Positions 1 to 5,237 of a DNA stretch of 5,237 bases are shown one piece after another; position 1 is the stretch's first letter; each line of letters begins with the position of its first letter. Below the pieces are notes generated by a model. It worked only from the letters and a program-made list of their open reading frames with translations. It searched no databases and was not told the origin of the DNA. A program made the position numbers and the translations under genes. Source of the stretch: Gammaproteobacteria bacterium UBA4475 (GTDB lineage: Bacteria > Pseudomonadota > Gammaproteobacteria > Pseudomonadales > Azotimanducaceae); NCBI GenBank assembly GCA_002389265.1, contig DGOD01000297.1, positions 1-5,237 on the forward strand, written 5' to 3'.

Positions 1-120
1 ACTGGTGGCGACACGGATACTGGCGGTGATGACACAGGGGGTACTACGGGTACTACGGGTACTACGGGTACTACGGGTACTACGGGTACGACCGGGACGA
101 CTAGCACTTCTGGTACCTAG
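1..120 (+). CDS. 3' end of a Thr/Gly-rich small protein, YjbE/GfcA-like (5' partial)
   Basis: Reading frame 1 is open from the window edge and ends at TAG (118-120), giving the last 39 residues of a protein. The tail is made of Thr, Gly, Asp and a little Ser: a TGGD-type stretch followed by seven GTT-like tripeptides and a short TSTSGT end. The E. coli proteins YjbE and GfcA are small secreted or membrane proteins with Gly/Asp- then Thr-rich C-termini, and they are encoded just upstream of YjbF/YjbH homologues. Composition and position here fit that family. The signal peptide and true length lie outside the window, so the family call rests on tail composition plus context. A terminator follows 20 bases after the stop. 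Alternatives are the low-complexity tail of an unrelated surface protein or adhesin. The end of a reading frame is well supported; the family name is moderate. Confidence 0.6.
   Translation, partial: TGGDTDTGGDDTGGTTGTTGTTGTTGTTGTTGTTSTSGT
40..102 (+). repeat. 9-bp in-frame tandem repeat (GGTACTACG)
   Basis: Five perfect copies of GGTACTACG run from 40 to 84, followed by two degenerate copies (GGTACGACC and GGGACGACT) to 102. Each unit encodes Gly-Thr-Thr. Because the unit is three codons, gain or loss of copies would change protein length without shifting the frame. Perfect identity of the 5' copies against decay of the 3' copies suggests recent slippage or expansion. Confidence 0.95.
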
Positions 121-140
121 TCCAACGATGTGAGGTTGAG

Positions 141-164
141 AGGCGGCTATGTGCCGCCTTTTTT
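141..164 (+). terminator. Rho-independent terminator after the Thr-rich gene
   Basis: A perfect 7-bp stem AGGCGGC (141-147) / GCCGCCT (153-159) encloses a 5-nt loop (TATGT) and runs directly into a T tract (159-164). It lies 20 bases after the stop of the Thr/Gly-rich gene. It should end, or partly attenuate, transcription before yjbH and so separates the small upstream gene from the export genes. Confidence 0.9.
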
Positions 165-188
165 GTGGGCTCTCAGATTTCGTCGCTA

Positions 189-243
189 TTTTAGATTATT
201 ATTGATTATTTTTTTTGGACATTTCCTTTAGTCTTCCTAGGCT
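189..243 (+). promoter_or_regulatory. Candidate sigma70 promoter with A/T-rich upstream tract for yjbH
   Basis: TGGACA (216-221, five of six matches to TTGACA) is followed after 16 bp by TAGGCT (238-243, a weak three of six match to TATAAT that keeps T1, A2 and T6). Immediately upstream, 189-216 is almost pure A/T, ends in eight T, and contains GATTATT twice exactly 10 bp apart (194-200 and 204-210), as expected of an UP-element-like or bent region. The location just downstream of a terminator and about 95 bp before the yjbH start is appropriate. The weak -10 suggests dependence on an activator or a different true -10. Predicted by eye only. Confidence 0.4.
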
Positions 244-275
244 AGAGTCTTGCGCAGGGTTAGGTCAAAGAAGAA

Positions 276-304
276 CACTGGTAGCCCTAAACGTTGCTGG
301 TAAA
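276..304 (+). promoter_or_regulatory. JUMPStart/ops-like element in the yjbH leader
   Basis: CTGGTAGC (278-285) is followed by CTGGTAAA (297-304), so the GGTA cores are 19 bp apart. The JUMPStart element upstream of many enterobacterial polysaccharide operons contains CTCTGGTAGC and, about 21 bp later, the ops core GGCGGTAGC, through which RfaH acts on RNA polymerase. The first half is matched well. The second half has CTGGTAAA in place of GCGGTAGC, so a functional ops site is not established. Position in the leader, between the candidate promoter and the yjbH start, is as expected. Confidence 0.35.
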
Positions 305-335
305 TGGGTGCAATCAGTCTCCAGAGTTTTAATAA

Positions 336-2444
336 ATGAAGTTGTACTTTATTCAGACCCTTTGTTTTACCGTCCTCTGTACCTTTAGCGTTTTTTGCAA
401 AGCATCAGACTTCGGAACAACAGGCTTGATCACCCTGCCAAGCGCTAGAATGCAGGCTGATGGAAGTCTTACTGCAACGCTTGCACGCAACGAAATTGTT
501 GATATCTATAACATAACGTTTCAGGCAGCTCCCTTTCTTGAAACCACCTTTCGGTATTCTATTTTTAATCCCCGAGATCGTGCAGGCTCAAAGGATGCAC
601 TACGCGATCGAAGTTATGAAGTTAAATTAAAGCTGCTCGATGAGGGTAAGTATCGGCCCGCGGTTGGGGTTGGGGTGCGGGATGTTTTGGGGACTGGGGT
701 GTGGTCCGGCGAGTATTTTGTTGTCTCGAAAGCCCTTGGGAATCTCGACGTGACCCTGGGAGCAGGGTGGGGGCGCCTAGCTGGTAGAGCGTCTTTCTCG
801 AATCCACTTCAGCTTGTGTCCGACCGGTTTGAGGAGCGTCCCAGCGGCGCAAACATAGGCGGTATCGTTGGCGGAGAAGTTCGGGCGAAGTCGTTTTTTA
901 GAGGTGATGTCGGTCTGTTTGGAGGGGTTCGCTATTCCCTTAAAAACTCACCAATCACATTCATTGCGGAGTACACCTCCGATGATTATCAGCGAGAGGT
1001 TAGGTTTCAAAGCATATCGGACCCAAGCCCGCTCAGTCTTGGTCTTGAGTGGAAAATAGCCAAGGGGCTCACAATTACAGGCTCGTATCAACAAGAGCAG
1101 TATTTCGGTCTGACGCTACGGAGCGTTAATGATTTCAAGCGCATACCGAAACGCGTTTATGAGCGGTTTTATAGTGCTGCCGATGCAGCAGGCAAAAACG
1201 TAGCGCCGGCTCACCTTGATCTCGATAGCTGGTATGACACGCTTTTATTTGATGCTGAACGCTCTGGCCTTAGGGTACACGCAGCTTATGTCCGCCCGGG
1301 GGACGACCAGGTCCGTTTTGCTGTTTCGAATGACCGTTATGCCCTCTGGGCTGATGCCTTAAATCAGTTTTTCACGTTAACTGAGATCCACCTTCCGCGC
1401 GAATACCGCAGTGTCTCGGTGCAGACATTGGACGACAACCTGTTGGGAAACACGCTGCGCTATCAGCGCAAAACGCCGCAAGCGAAGACAGTCCGTCCGA
1501 GCGAGAGAACGAGCCAGACTGAAAAGGAACCGGTCAGTTTGATAGATATATTGCCTGGGGCGCATCTTAAGCGGCCGACTTATCAAACAGACTTTGACTA
1601 TCCGAAACTGGCCCTTGGGGCAGATCTTGCCCTACGGGTCCAATTGATGGACCCCAACGAGCCGCTGAAGCATCAGCTTTATGTAAAAGGTACTGGGCGC
1701 TTAGCGTTATCAGATAGTCTGAATCTTTGGTCTGCTATAACGGTTGACGTCTCCAACGATTTTAATACCAAACGCCCATCGGATTCAGTATTGCCGCGAG
1801 TTCGTAGTGAGATTAATCGGTATCTTACTGAAGGCGAGACTGGGGTCGATACGCTTTTTTTGAGTTGGCAAAAATCGATGTGGCCGAATGTGCATGCGCG
1901 GCTGTCTGGCGGGCTGCTTGAAGAGATGTTCGGCGGTGTTAGTTTAGAAGTGCTCTGGGAGCCTTTTGCGTCTCGTTTGGCATTAGGGGCAAATTTCAAT
2001 TGGGTGCAACAGCGCGATTATGATAAACGCTTTGGTTTCCGAGACTATAAGGTCACTACCGGGCATGCGTCGATTTTTTACGCTTCACCTTGGTACAACG
2101 TGGACTTAGGGTTGCATATTGGTCGTTATCTTGCAAAAGACAAAGGGTACACCTTCGAGGCGAGAAGAACGTTCGATAATGGGTTTTCAATTGGGGCTTT
2201 CGTAACCAGAACGAACGTATCAGCAGTAGACTTTGGTGAGGGCAGTTTCGATAAAGGTTTGTTTGTGAGTGTTCCTTATAGTTTGCTTTTTCCAGTTAAT
2301 ACTCGCGGCAAATACAGCACGATTATTCGCTCCATAGAGCGCGATGGTGGTCGACGATTAGAAAGCGTGGGAAACCTATGGTGGGATCGGCGCGCGCTGC
2401 GGTACGTTGCCTTTGATCAAAACAAGCAGAGAATCGCGCCGTGA
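336..2444 (+). CDS. yjbH: YjbH-family outer-membrane exopolysaccharide protein
   Basis: Encodes 702 residues, close to E. coli YjbH (about 700). Residues 1-23 form a Sec signal peptide with a Cys-Lys-Ala cleavage site, so the mature protein starts near Ser24. Family signatures are visible: FGTTGLITLPSARM with a following DG (26-43), a Gly-rich strand region (about 107-150), a mixed middle part with RPGDD (320-324), a polar linker (about 379-405), LMDPNEPL (437-444), SNDF (473-476), LPRVRSE (486-492), WVQQRDY (556-562) and GEGSFDKG (634-641). Alternating aromatic and polar strands fit an outer-membrane beta barrel with a periplasmic part. In E. coli the yjbEFGH and gfcABCD operons act in exopolysaccharide or group 4 capsule production; the exact role of YjbH/GfcD in export is inferred. 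The ATG has only a weak ribosome-binding site (AGAG, 323-326). The stop overlaps the next gene by GTGA, implying translational coupling. Unlike in E. coli, this gene precedes the yjbF-like gene. Confidence 0.93.
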   Translation: MKLYFIQTLCFTVLCTFSVFCKASDFGTTGLITLPSARMQADGSLTATLARNEIVDIYNITFQAAPFLETTFRYSIFNPRDRAGSKDALRDRSYEVKLKLLDEGKYRPAVGVGVRDVLGTGVWSGEYFVVSKALGNLDVTLGAGWGRLAGRASFSNPLQLVSDRFEERPSGANIGGIVGGEVRAKSFFRGDVGLFGGVRYSLKNSPITFIAEYTSDDYQREVRFQSISDPSPLSLGLEWKIAKGLTITGSYQQEQYFGLTLRSVNDFKRIPKRVYERFYSAADAAGKNVAPAHLDLDSWYDTLLFDAERSGLRVHAAYVRPGDDQVRFAVSNDRYALWADALNQFFTLTEIHLPREYRSVSVQTLDDNLLGNTLRYQRKTPQAKTVRPSERTSQTEKEPVSLIDILPGAHLKRPTYQTDFDYPKLALGADLALRVQLMDPNEPLKHQLYVKGTGRLALSDSLNLWSAITVDVSNDFNTKRPSDSVLPRVRSEINRYLTEGETGVDTLFLSWQKSMWPNVHARLSGGLLEEMFGGVSLEVLWEPFASRLALGANFNWVQQRDYDKRFGFRDYKVTTGHASIFYASPWYNVDLGLHIGRYLAKDKGYTFEARRTFDNGFSIGAFVTRTNVSAVDFGEGSFDKGLFVSVPYSLLFPVNTRGKYSTIIRSIERDGGRRLESVGNLWWDRRALRYVAFDQNKQRIAP
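666..699 (+). other. G-run cluster fitting the G-quadruplex pattern, inside yjbH
   Basis: Five runs of three or more G lie within 34 bases on the coding strand: 666-669, 672-675, 679-681, 689-692 and 696-699, with loops of 2, 3, 7 and 3 bases. This meets the usual pattern of four G3+ runs with loops of 1-7. The encoded Gly/Val-rich strand is probably conserved in the family, but the repeated GGG codons are a codon-level choice. A second G-rich cluster follows at 758-773. Folding is not shown by sequence alone. Confidence 0.5.
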
Positions 2445-3070
2445 ACGACAAGGTAATTTCTTTTGTGAAAAGGCGGTTTGCGGTCTTGATGCTCATCCTG
2501 TTCACGCAAATTCAGGGGTGTAGTTTTCAGTCGAAGCAGTTTAATGCCCTCAAGGCTGTTCTCACGCAAAGAGAACCAATAACCGCTGTCTCCTGGATGC
2601 TCGAGATCGAGGATGCGCAGATTGTTGTATATCCTATTCAGTCGGATGAGGGGGTGATTTTTAGTGATGGCAGAACCCTATTTTTAAAATTTGATGGCTG
2701 GCACATTTTGGAAATTCAAGGCTTGAGCGGGACTACCAATGGAAGGTCGGTTGAAGATTTAGATCGCGTTCGGCTTGCCTACAATATTAGAAACGATTCT
2801 CAGGGTCAGAACGAAGAGCTGACAAATGAAGAAGAAATGGGGCCCCAGTTGGAAGGCTCTTCACAGAGATACAATCTAGATTGTGCACAATGGCTGAGAT
2901 CTGAGTTACGAGCAGGCCACCAATTTTCGCAATCATGTGCGTTTACTAAAAATGAACGTTTTCTAAATGTGATTGACGTAGATCAATCGGGAGATATATC
3001 AAAAATTTCGACCTTGGTGCACCCGGGCGGTTTGCGCGTCAATCTATCCAGGAGCTCGGTAGATATTTAG
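2441..3070 (+). CDS. YjbF/GfcB-like lipoprotein of the exopolysaccharide operon
   Basis: Encodes 209 residues from GTG 2441, which overlaps the yjbH stop by four bases (GTGA). The N-terminus is a lipoprotein signal: KRR (10-12), a hydrophobic stretch (13-21) and a lipobox IQGC with the acylated Cys at 27. YjbF and GfcB are outer-membrane-type lipoproteins of about 210-250 residues. Shared features seen by eye are a strand pair around FSDGRTLFLKFDGWHILEIQGL (roughly 74-95), a central Cys-x-x-Trp (about 146-149), and a C-terminal region with VDQSGDI followed by HPGGLRVNL. An acidic, Gln/Asn-rich insertion separates the halves (about 115-140). The family call rests on these weak patterns plus adjacency to yjbH. 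The other possibility is a YjbG/GfcC-type or unassigned lipoprotein. GTG 2465 is a credible alternative start, giving a shorter, more canonical signal beginning MKRRFAV. The protein probably acts with YjbH at the outer membrane. Confidence 0.7.
   Translation: MNDKVISFVKRRFAVLMLILFTQIQGCSFQSKQFNALKAVLTQREPITAVSWMLEIEDAQIVVYPIQSDEGVIFSDGRTLFLKFDGWHILEIQGLSGTTNGRSVEDLDRVRLAYNIRNDSQGQNEELTNEEEMGPQLEGSSQRYNLDCAQWLRSELRAGHQFSQSCAFTKNERFLNVIDVDQSGDISKISTLVHPGGLRVNLSRSSVDI
2450..2467 (+). promoter_or_regulatory. Possible ribosome-binding site for the alternative lipoprotein start at 2465
   Basis: AAGGT (2450-2454) lies 10 bases before GTG 2465-2467. Starting there would remove eight residues and leave a typical 18-residue lipoprotein signal (Met, Lys-Arg-Arg, hydrophobic core, Cys). 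The 2441 GTG instead has only AGAGA-like purines upstream but benefits from the GTGA overlap with yjbH. Sequence alone does not decide between the two. Confidence 0.4.
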
Positions 3071-3098
3071 AATTGGCATGCCGCTCCTATACAAATCT

Positions 3099-3139
3099 GA
3101 GAAGCGTTTTTGTCTTAGGGCTTTTCATATCTTTTGTGT
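3099..3139 (+). terminator. Weak possible terminator after the lipoprotein gene
   Basis: GAGAAGC (3099-3105) can pair with GCTTTTC (3120-3126), seven pairs including one G-U, around a 14-nt loop, followed by T-rich sequence (3127-3143). The stem is A/T-rich and the loop large, so termination would be inefficient at best. If active, the export gene would need its own promoter. Confidence 0.25.
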
Positions 3140-3304
3140 TTTTAAAGGCGTTATTTTGTTTTAAAAGGGTTAGCGCAAATGGGAGTCGGTAAGCGATTTT
3201 TTGTAGGCGTGAAAAGTCTCTTTGTGCGATACTGAACGCGTCTGCGGGCGAGGGTTCTTTTGTTGAAAGGTTTTGTTAGGCGATAGTCCATATATCTGCT
3301 TTGC

Positions 3305-3335
3305 CGCGCTGTCAGTCCTTTAAGGATCGAGCGCG
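3305..3335 (+). promoter_or_regulatory. Imperfect stem-loop in the export-gene leader
   Basis: CGCGCT (3305-3310) is the exact reverse complement of AGCGCG (3330-3335). Inside it, after a 2-nt bulge (3311-3312), C3313-G3329 pairs, one A/C mismatch follows, then a G-U pair and TCCT/AGGA (3316-3319 / 3323-3326) close a three-base loop. No T tract follows, so it is not an intrinsic terminator. It lies about 60 bases before the ATG at 3394 and could be an RNA structure in the leader or an operator. Function is unknown. Confidence 0.45.
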
Positions 3336-3393
3336 CGAATGGCGGGATATTAGTGAATTCAATCATGTTTCTTAAAGGTAAGTGCAATATTTT

Positions 3394-5237
3394 ATGGTAA
3401 ACAGATCTGTCTTAAGGTTGTGGCTCACCACTGCGATTTTTACCTTTACCTCGGGTGCTGCGCTTGCTCTGCCGGCTATTCCAAGCTCGTTAGTTCAACA
3501 AGCTAAGAATCTGTCCCCTGCAGAGCAAAGTGCGTTAGCGGCGCAGTATGGGATTGCGTTGCCGACCAGGCAGATCGCTTCGCCGGTGCAGGCTGCAGCG
3601 GCGATTGAAGCCCCAATTGTGCAGAATGTTTTGAGGGAGGATCGAGCAGCTGATGCCTCGAAAACAGCCTCAGATAAAATGCTACCACGGTTCGGTGCCA
3701 AGCTTTTCAGTAGTGATTTGGCGGTTTATACCCCGTCTGATAAATCGCTTGCTCCGACGGGGTACCTTTTAGGCCCTGGTGATGTTCTGAATGTACAGGT
3801 TTTTGGTAAGGACGCTTTTGGAGCGCTCGCTGAAGTGGATCGTTCAGGGCAAATAACGTTGCCGCGTATTGGTTCAATAGCGATGGCGGGGTTCACCTTC
3901 GAGGAGGCCAAGCGCGTTATTGAGAAACAAGTGACAGATCGGTTGGTTGGCAGCGAGGTATTCACGTCCTTAGGAGAGCTGCGGCAAATCAGTATCTTTT
4001 TAGCGGGCGAAGTTCAAGCGCCCGGCAGTTATAACGTATCGGCATTGACCTCGATCTCCCAAGCACTGTACCTGTCCGGGGGTATAACCGGTATCGGATC
4101 CTACAGAGAGATCCAGGTCCTTCGGGGTAATCAACTTGTCACGAGCTTTGATTTATACGATTTGTTGCTGAAAGGCCGCAGTGATGACGATATTACACTC
4201 CAGTCAGGCGATACGATTTTCGTCCCGGTTGCGAGCGGCATCGTAACGATTTCAGGCGCCGTCAGGCGTCCTGCTCGATATGACCTGCAAGATGGAGAGA
4301 CATTCTCCGACCTTGTTTCTATTGCAGGCGGGTTTACAGCATCAGCATTTCAGAGCCTATCAACTGTTAAAAGGCTTAATGCTGGCGATGGTGAGCCTTC
4401 AATTATTAATCTTGAAGGTAATAGTGGCGAGTTTATTCTTCAGGATGGGGATATTGTCGTTGCCAAACAGGGCTCTAGCCAGATCAGAAACGCGGTATCC
4501 TTACTGGGAAATTGGACGCGCCCAGGTCAGTACCAGTTCACGCCCGGGATGCGGATAAGCGATTTCTTAGGCGATGTTGATACGGATATCAAAATAGGCG
4601 CTAATTTAGATGTCGGCCTGATTGTTCGACGCATCAATAGTGACTTGGACATCGAGGTAATCGCTTTTGATATTATCGGCGTGACAGAATTTCCGGACTC
4701 CAATCAAGATTTACTGCTGCAAGAGTTTGATCAAGTTGTTCTATTGCCCAGCGAAGGCGTGTTGACGTCGGGTTTGTTGACACCGATTGTGAACAAGCTC
4801 CGAAGACAAGCTGGGGAGGAGAGATCAACAAATTCCGTGAGGCTTACCGGCGCGGTTAAGGAGCCTGGAGAATACCCTCTGATAGCAAAAGGCGGGCTGC
4901 GGTTTCAGATTGCGCTCGCTGGCGGCCTTGCAGATGGTGCATACATAAAATCCGTTGAGATCAGACGAATCGCTGAAGGGGAAGAAAGTGCCGTTGTCCG
5001 TCTTGTTAACCTTGACTTGACAAATGAGTTTAATTTTGAGCTTAAAAGTAGAGATGTTGTGCGGGTTGATTTTCTTCCGGACTGGAATCCGAATGAAACG
5101 GTCCAGATCACGGGTGAGGTTGTATTCCCAGGCAGCTATGCTCTGCAAGACGGGGAGACGCTTGGCTCTGTTATTAAGCGTGCGGGGGGCTTTACAAGCG
5201 AGGCTTTCCCAGAGGCTGCCCGTTTTATCTCTGCTTC
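3394..5237 (+). CDS. Wza-class polysaccharide export protein with multiple SLBB domains (3' partial)
   Basis: An open frame of 614 complete codons from ATG 3394 to the window edge without a stop. Residues 1-25 are a Sec signal peptide ending Ala-Leu-Ala; there is no lipobox Cys, unlike E. coli Wza. An Ala/Gln-rich region follows with LSPAEQSALAAQYGI (40-54). The polysaccharide export domain begins at GYLLGPGDVL (about 123-132) and includes DRSGQITLPRIG and a FEEA helix. Then come repeated SLBB (beta-grasp) units at about 199-279, 283-358, 367-452, 482-564 and 569 onward, each with a GxVxxPGxY-like start and most ending in GD or RD before hydrophobic residues. This family forms the periplasmic/outer-membrane conduit for exopolysaccharide or capsule. 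An in-frame TAA at 3379 limits the start to GTG 3382 or ATG 3394. AAAGG (3374-3378) is 15 bases from the ATG and only 3 from the GTG, so initiation looks weak. The gene is the likely functional equivalent of gfcE/wza next to the yjb-type genes. Confidence 0.95.
   Translation, partial: MVNRSVLRLWLTTAIFTFTSGAALALPAIPSSLVQQAKNLSPAEQSALAAQYGIALPTRQIASPVQAAAAIEAPIVQNVLREDRAADASKTASDKMLPRFGAKLFSSDLAVYTPSDKSLAPTGYLLGPGDVLNVQVFGKDAFGALAEVDRSGQITLPRIGSIAMAGFTFEEAKRVIEKQVTDRLVGSEVFTSLGELRQISIFLAGEVQAPGSYNVSALTSISQALYLSGGITGIGSYREIQVLRGNQLVTSFDLYDLLLKGRSDDDITLQSGDTIFVPVASGIVTISGAVRRPARYDLQDGETFSDLVSIAGGFTASAFQSLSTVKRLNAGDGEPSIINLEGNSGEFILQDGDIVVAKQGSSQIRNAVSLLGNWTRPGQYQFTPGMRISDFLGDVDTDIKIGANLDVGLIVRRINSDLDIEVIAFDIIGVTEFPDSNQDLLLQEFDQVVLLPSEGVLTSGLLTPIVNKLRRQAGEERSTNSVRLTGAVKEPGEYPLIAKGGLRFQIALAGGLADGAYIKSVEIRRIAEGEESAVVRLVNLDLTNEFNFELKSRDVVRVDFLPDWNPNETVQITGEVVFPGSYALQDGETLGSVIKRAGGFTSEAFPEAARFISA

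Larger units (their letters stand above)
3071..3393 (+). other. 323-bp intergenic leader of the export gene, no convincing gene
   Basis: No reading frame here has family resemblance with a good start. A 28-codon frame from ATG 3078 and an antisense frame of about 78 codons are present but unsupported. The DNA is T-rich and contains several copies of a pattern of T run followed by A/T and GG(C)G: around 3107-3121, 3138-3150, 3155-3176, 3195-3209 and 3271-3282. It also holds an imperfect stem-loop (3305-3335), the palindromes GGCATGCC (3075-3082) and TGAATTCA (3354-3361), and an 11-codon frame (3365-3400) that overlaps the start of the export gene. No promoter with good spacing was found by eye. 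The length suggests a regulated leader or a separate promoter for the export gene. Confidence 0.6.

Noticed and set aside
40..102. CRISPR array
   Set aside because: Units are 9 bp, contiguous, without spacers, and lie in frame in a coding sequence.
1679..1999. Antisense 106-codon frame inside yjbH
   Set aside because: It lies wholly under strongly conserved yjbH sequence and has no start signal or family pattern.
3078..3164. 28-codon frame after the lipoprotein gene
   Set aside because: No convincing ribosome-binding site, T-rich codons giving Phe/Cys-rich residues, no family resemblance; it is explained by the T-rich leader.
3263..3296. Promoter TTGAAA (3263-3268) with TATATC (3291-3296) for the export gene
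   Set aside because: The spacer is 22 bp, too long for a sigma70 promoter; other hexamer pairs in the gap match too poorly to call.
3151..3387. Antisense frame of about 78 codons across the gap before the export gene
   Set aside because: It begins at TTG, has no ribosome-binding site worth naming, an Arg/Lys/Thr-rich composition typical of antisense frames, and no recognisable family.
4280..4558. 92-codon + strand frame inside the export gene
   Set aside because: It is out of frame with well-conserved SLBB domains and has no independent support.
4825..5148. Antisense 107-codon frame inside the export gene
   Set aside because: Shadow of the SLBB coding frame; the sense strand explains the sequence fully.

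Overview
The window is part of an exopolysaccharide export locus of a Gram-negative bacterium, most likely a gammaproteobacterium. The evidence is the YjbH-type outer-membrane protein, a YjbF/GfcB-like lipoprotein, a Wza-class export protein with several SLBB domains, and a Thr/Gly-rich tail resembling YjbE/GfcA. This is the gene set of the Escherichia coli yjbEFGH and gfcABCDE (group 4 capsule) operons. Base composition looks balanced, and GTG is used as a start codon. The genus cannot be fixed from this window, but the sequence is clearly divergent from the enteric homologues.

Layout, all on the + strand. Positions 1-120 are the 3' end of a gene for a Thr/Gly-rich protein carrying a 9-bp tandem repeat, followed by a strong intrinsic terminator (141-164). 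Positions 165-335 form a leader with an A/T-rich tract, a candidate sigma70 promoter (216-243) and a JUMPStart-like pair of CTGGTA motifs (276-304). yjbH (336-2444) follows, overlapping by GTGA with a lipoprotein gene (2441-3070). A 323-bp gap without a convincing gene (3071-3393) holds T-rich/GGCG motif copies and an imperfect stem-loop. A large SLBB polysaccharide export gene starts at 3394 and runs off the window end.

How the genes probably work together: the SLBB protein would be the periplasmic/outer-membrane part of the export conduit. YjbH is an outer-membrane barrel protein with a periplasmic part, and the lipoprotein is probably its partner at the membrane. The small Thr-rich protein is of unknown function but co-occurs with these genes in enterics. 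Polymerase, Wzc-type co-polymerase and glycosyltransferases would lie outside the window.

Unusual points: gene order differs from E. coli (yjbH before the yjbF-like gene, no yjbG/gfcC between them). The export gene sits behind its own long leader. A G-run cluster meeting the G-quadruplex pattern lies early in yjbH. The known families explain nearly all of the coding content. I do not see a wholly new system; the less usual content is in the non-coding leaders.
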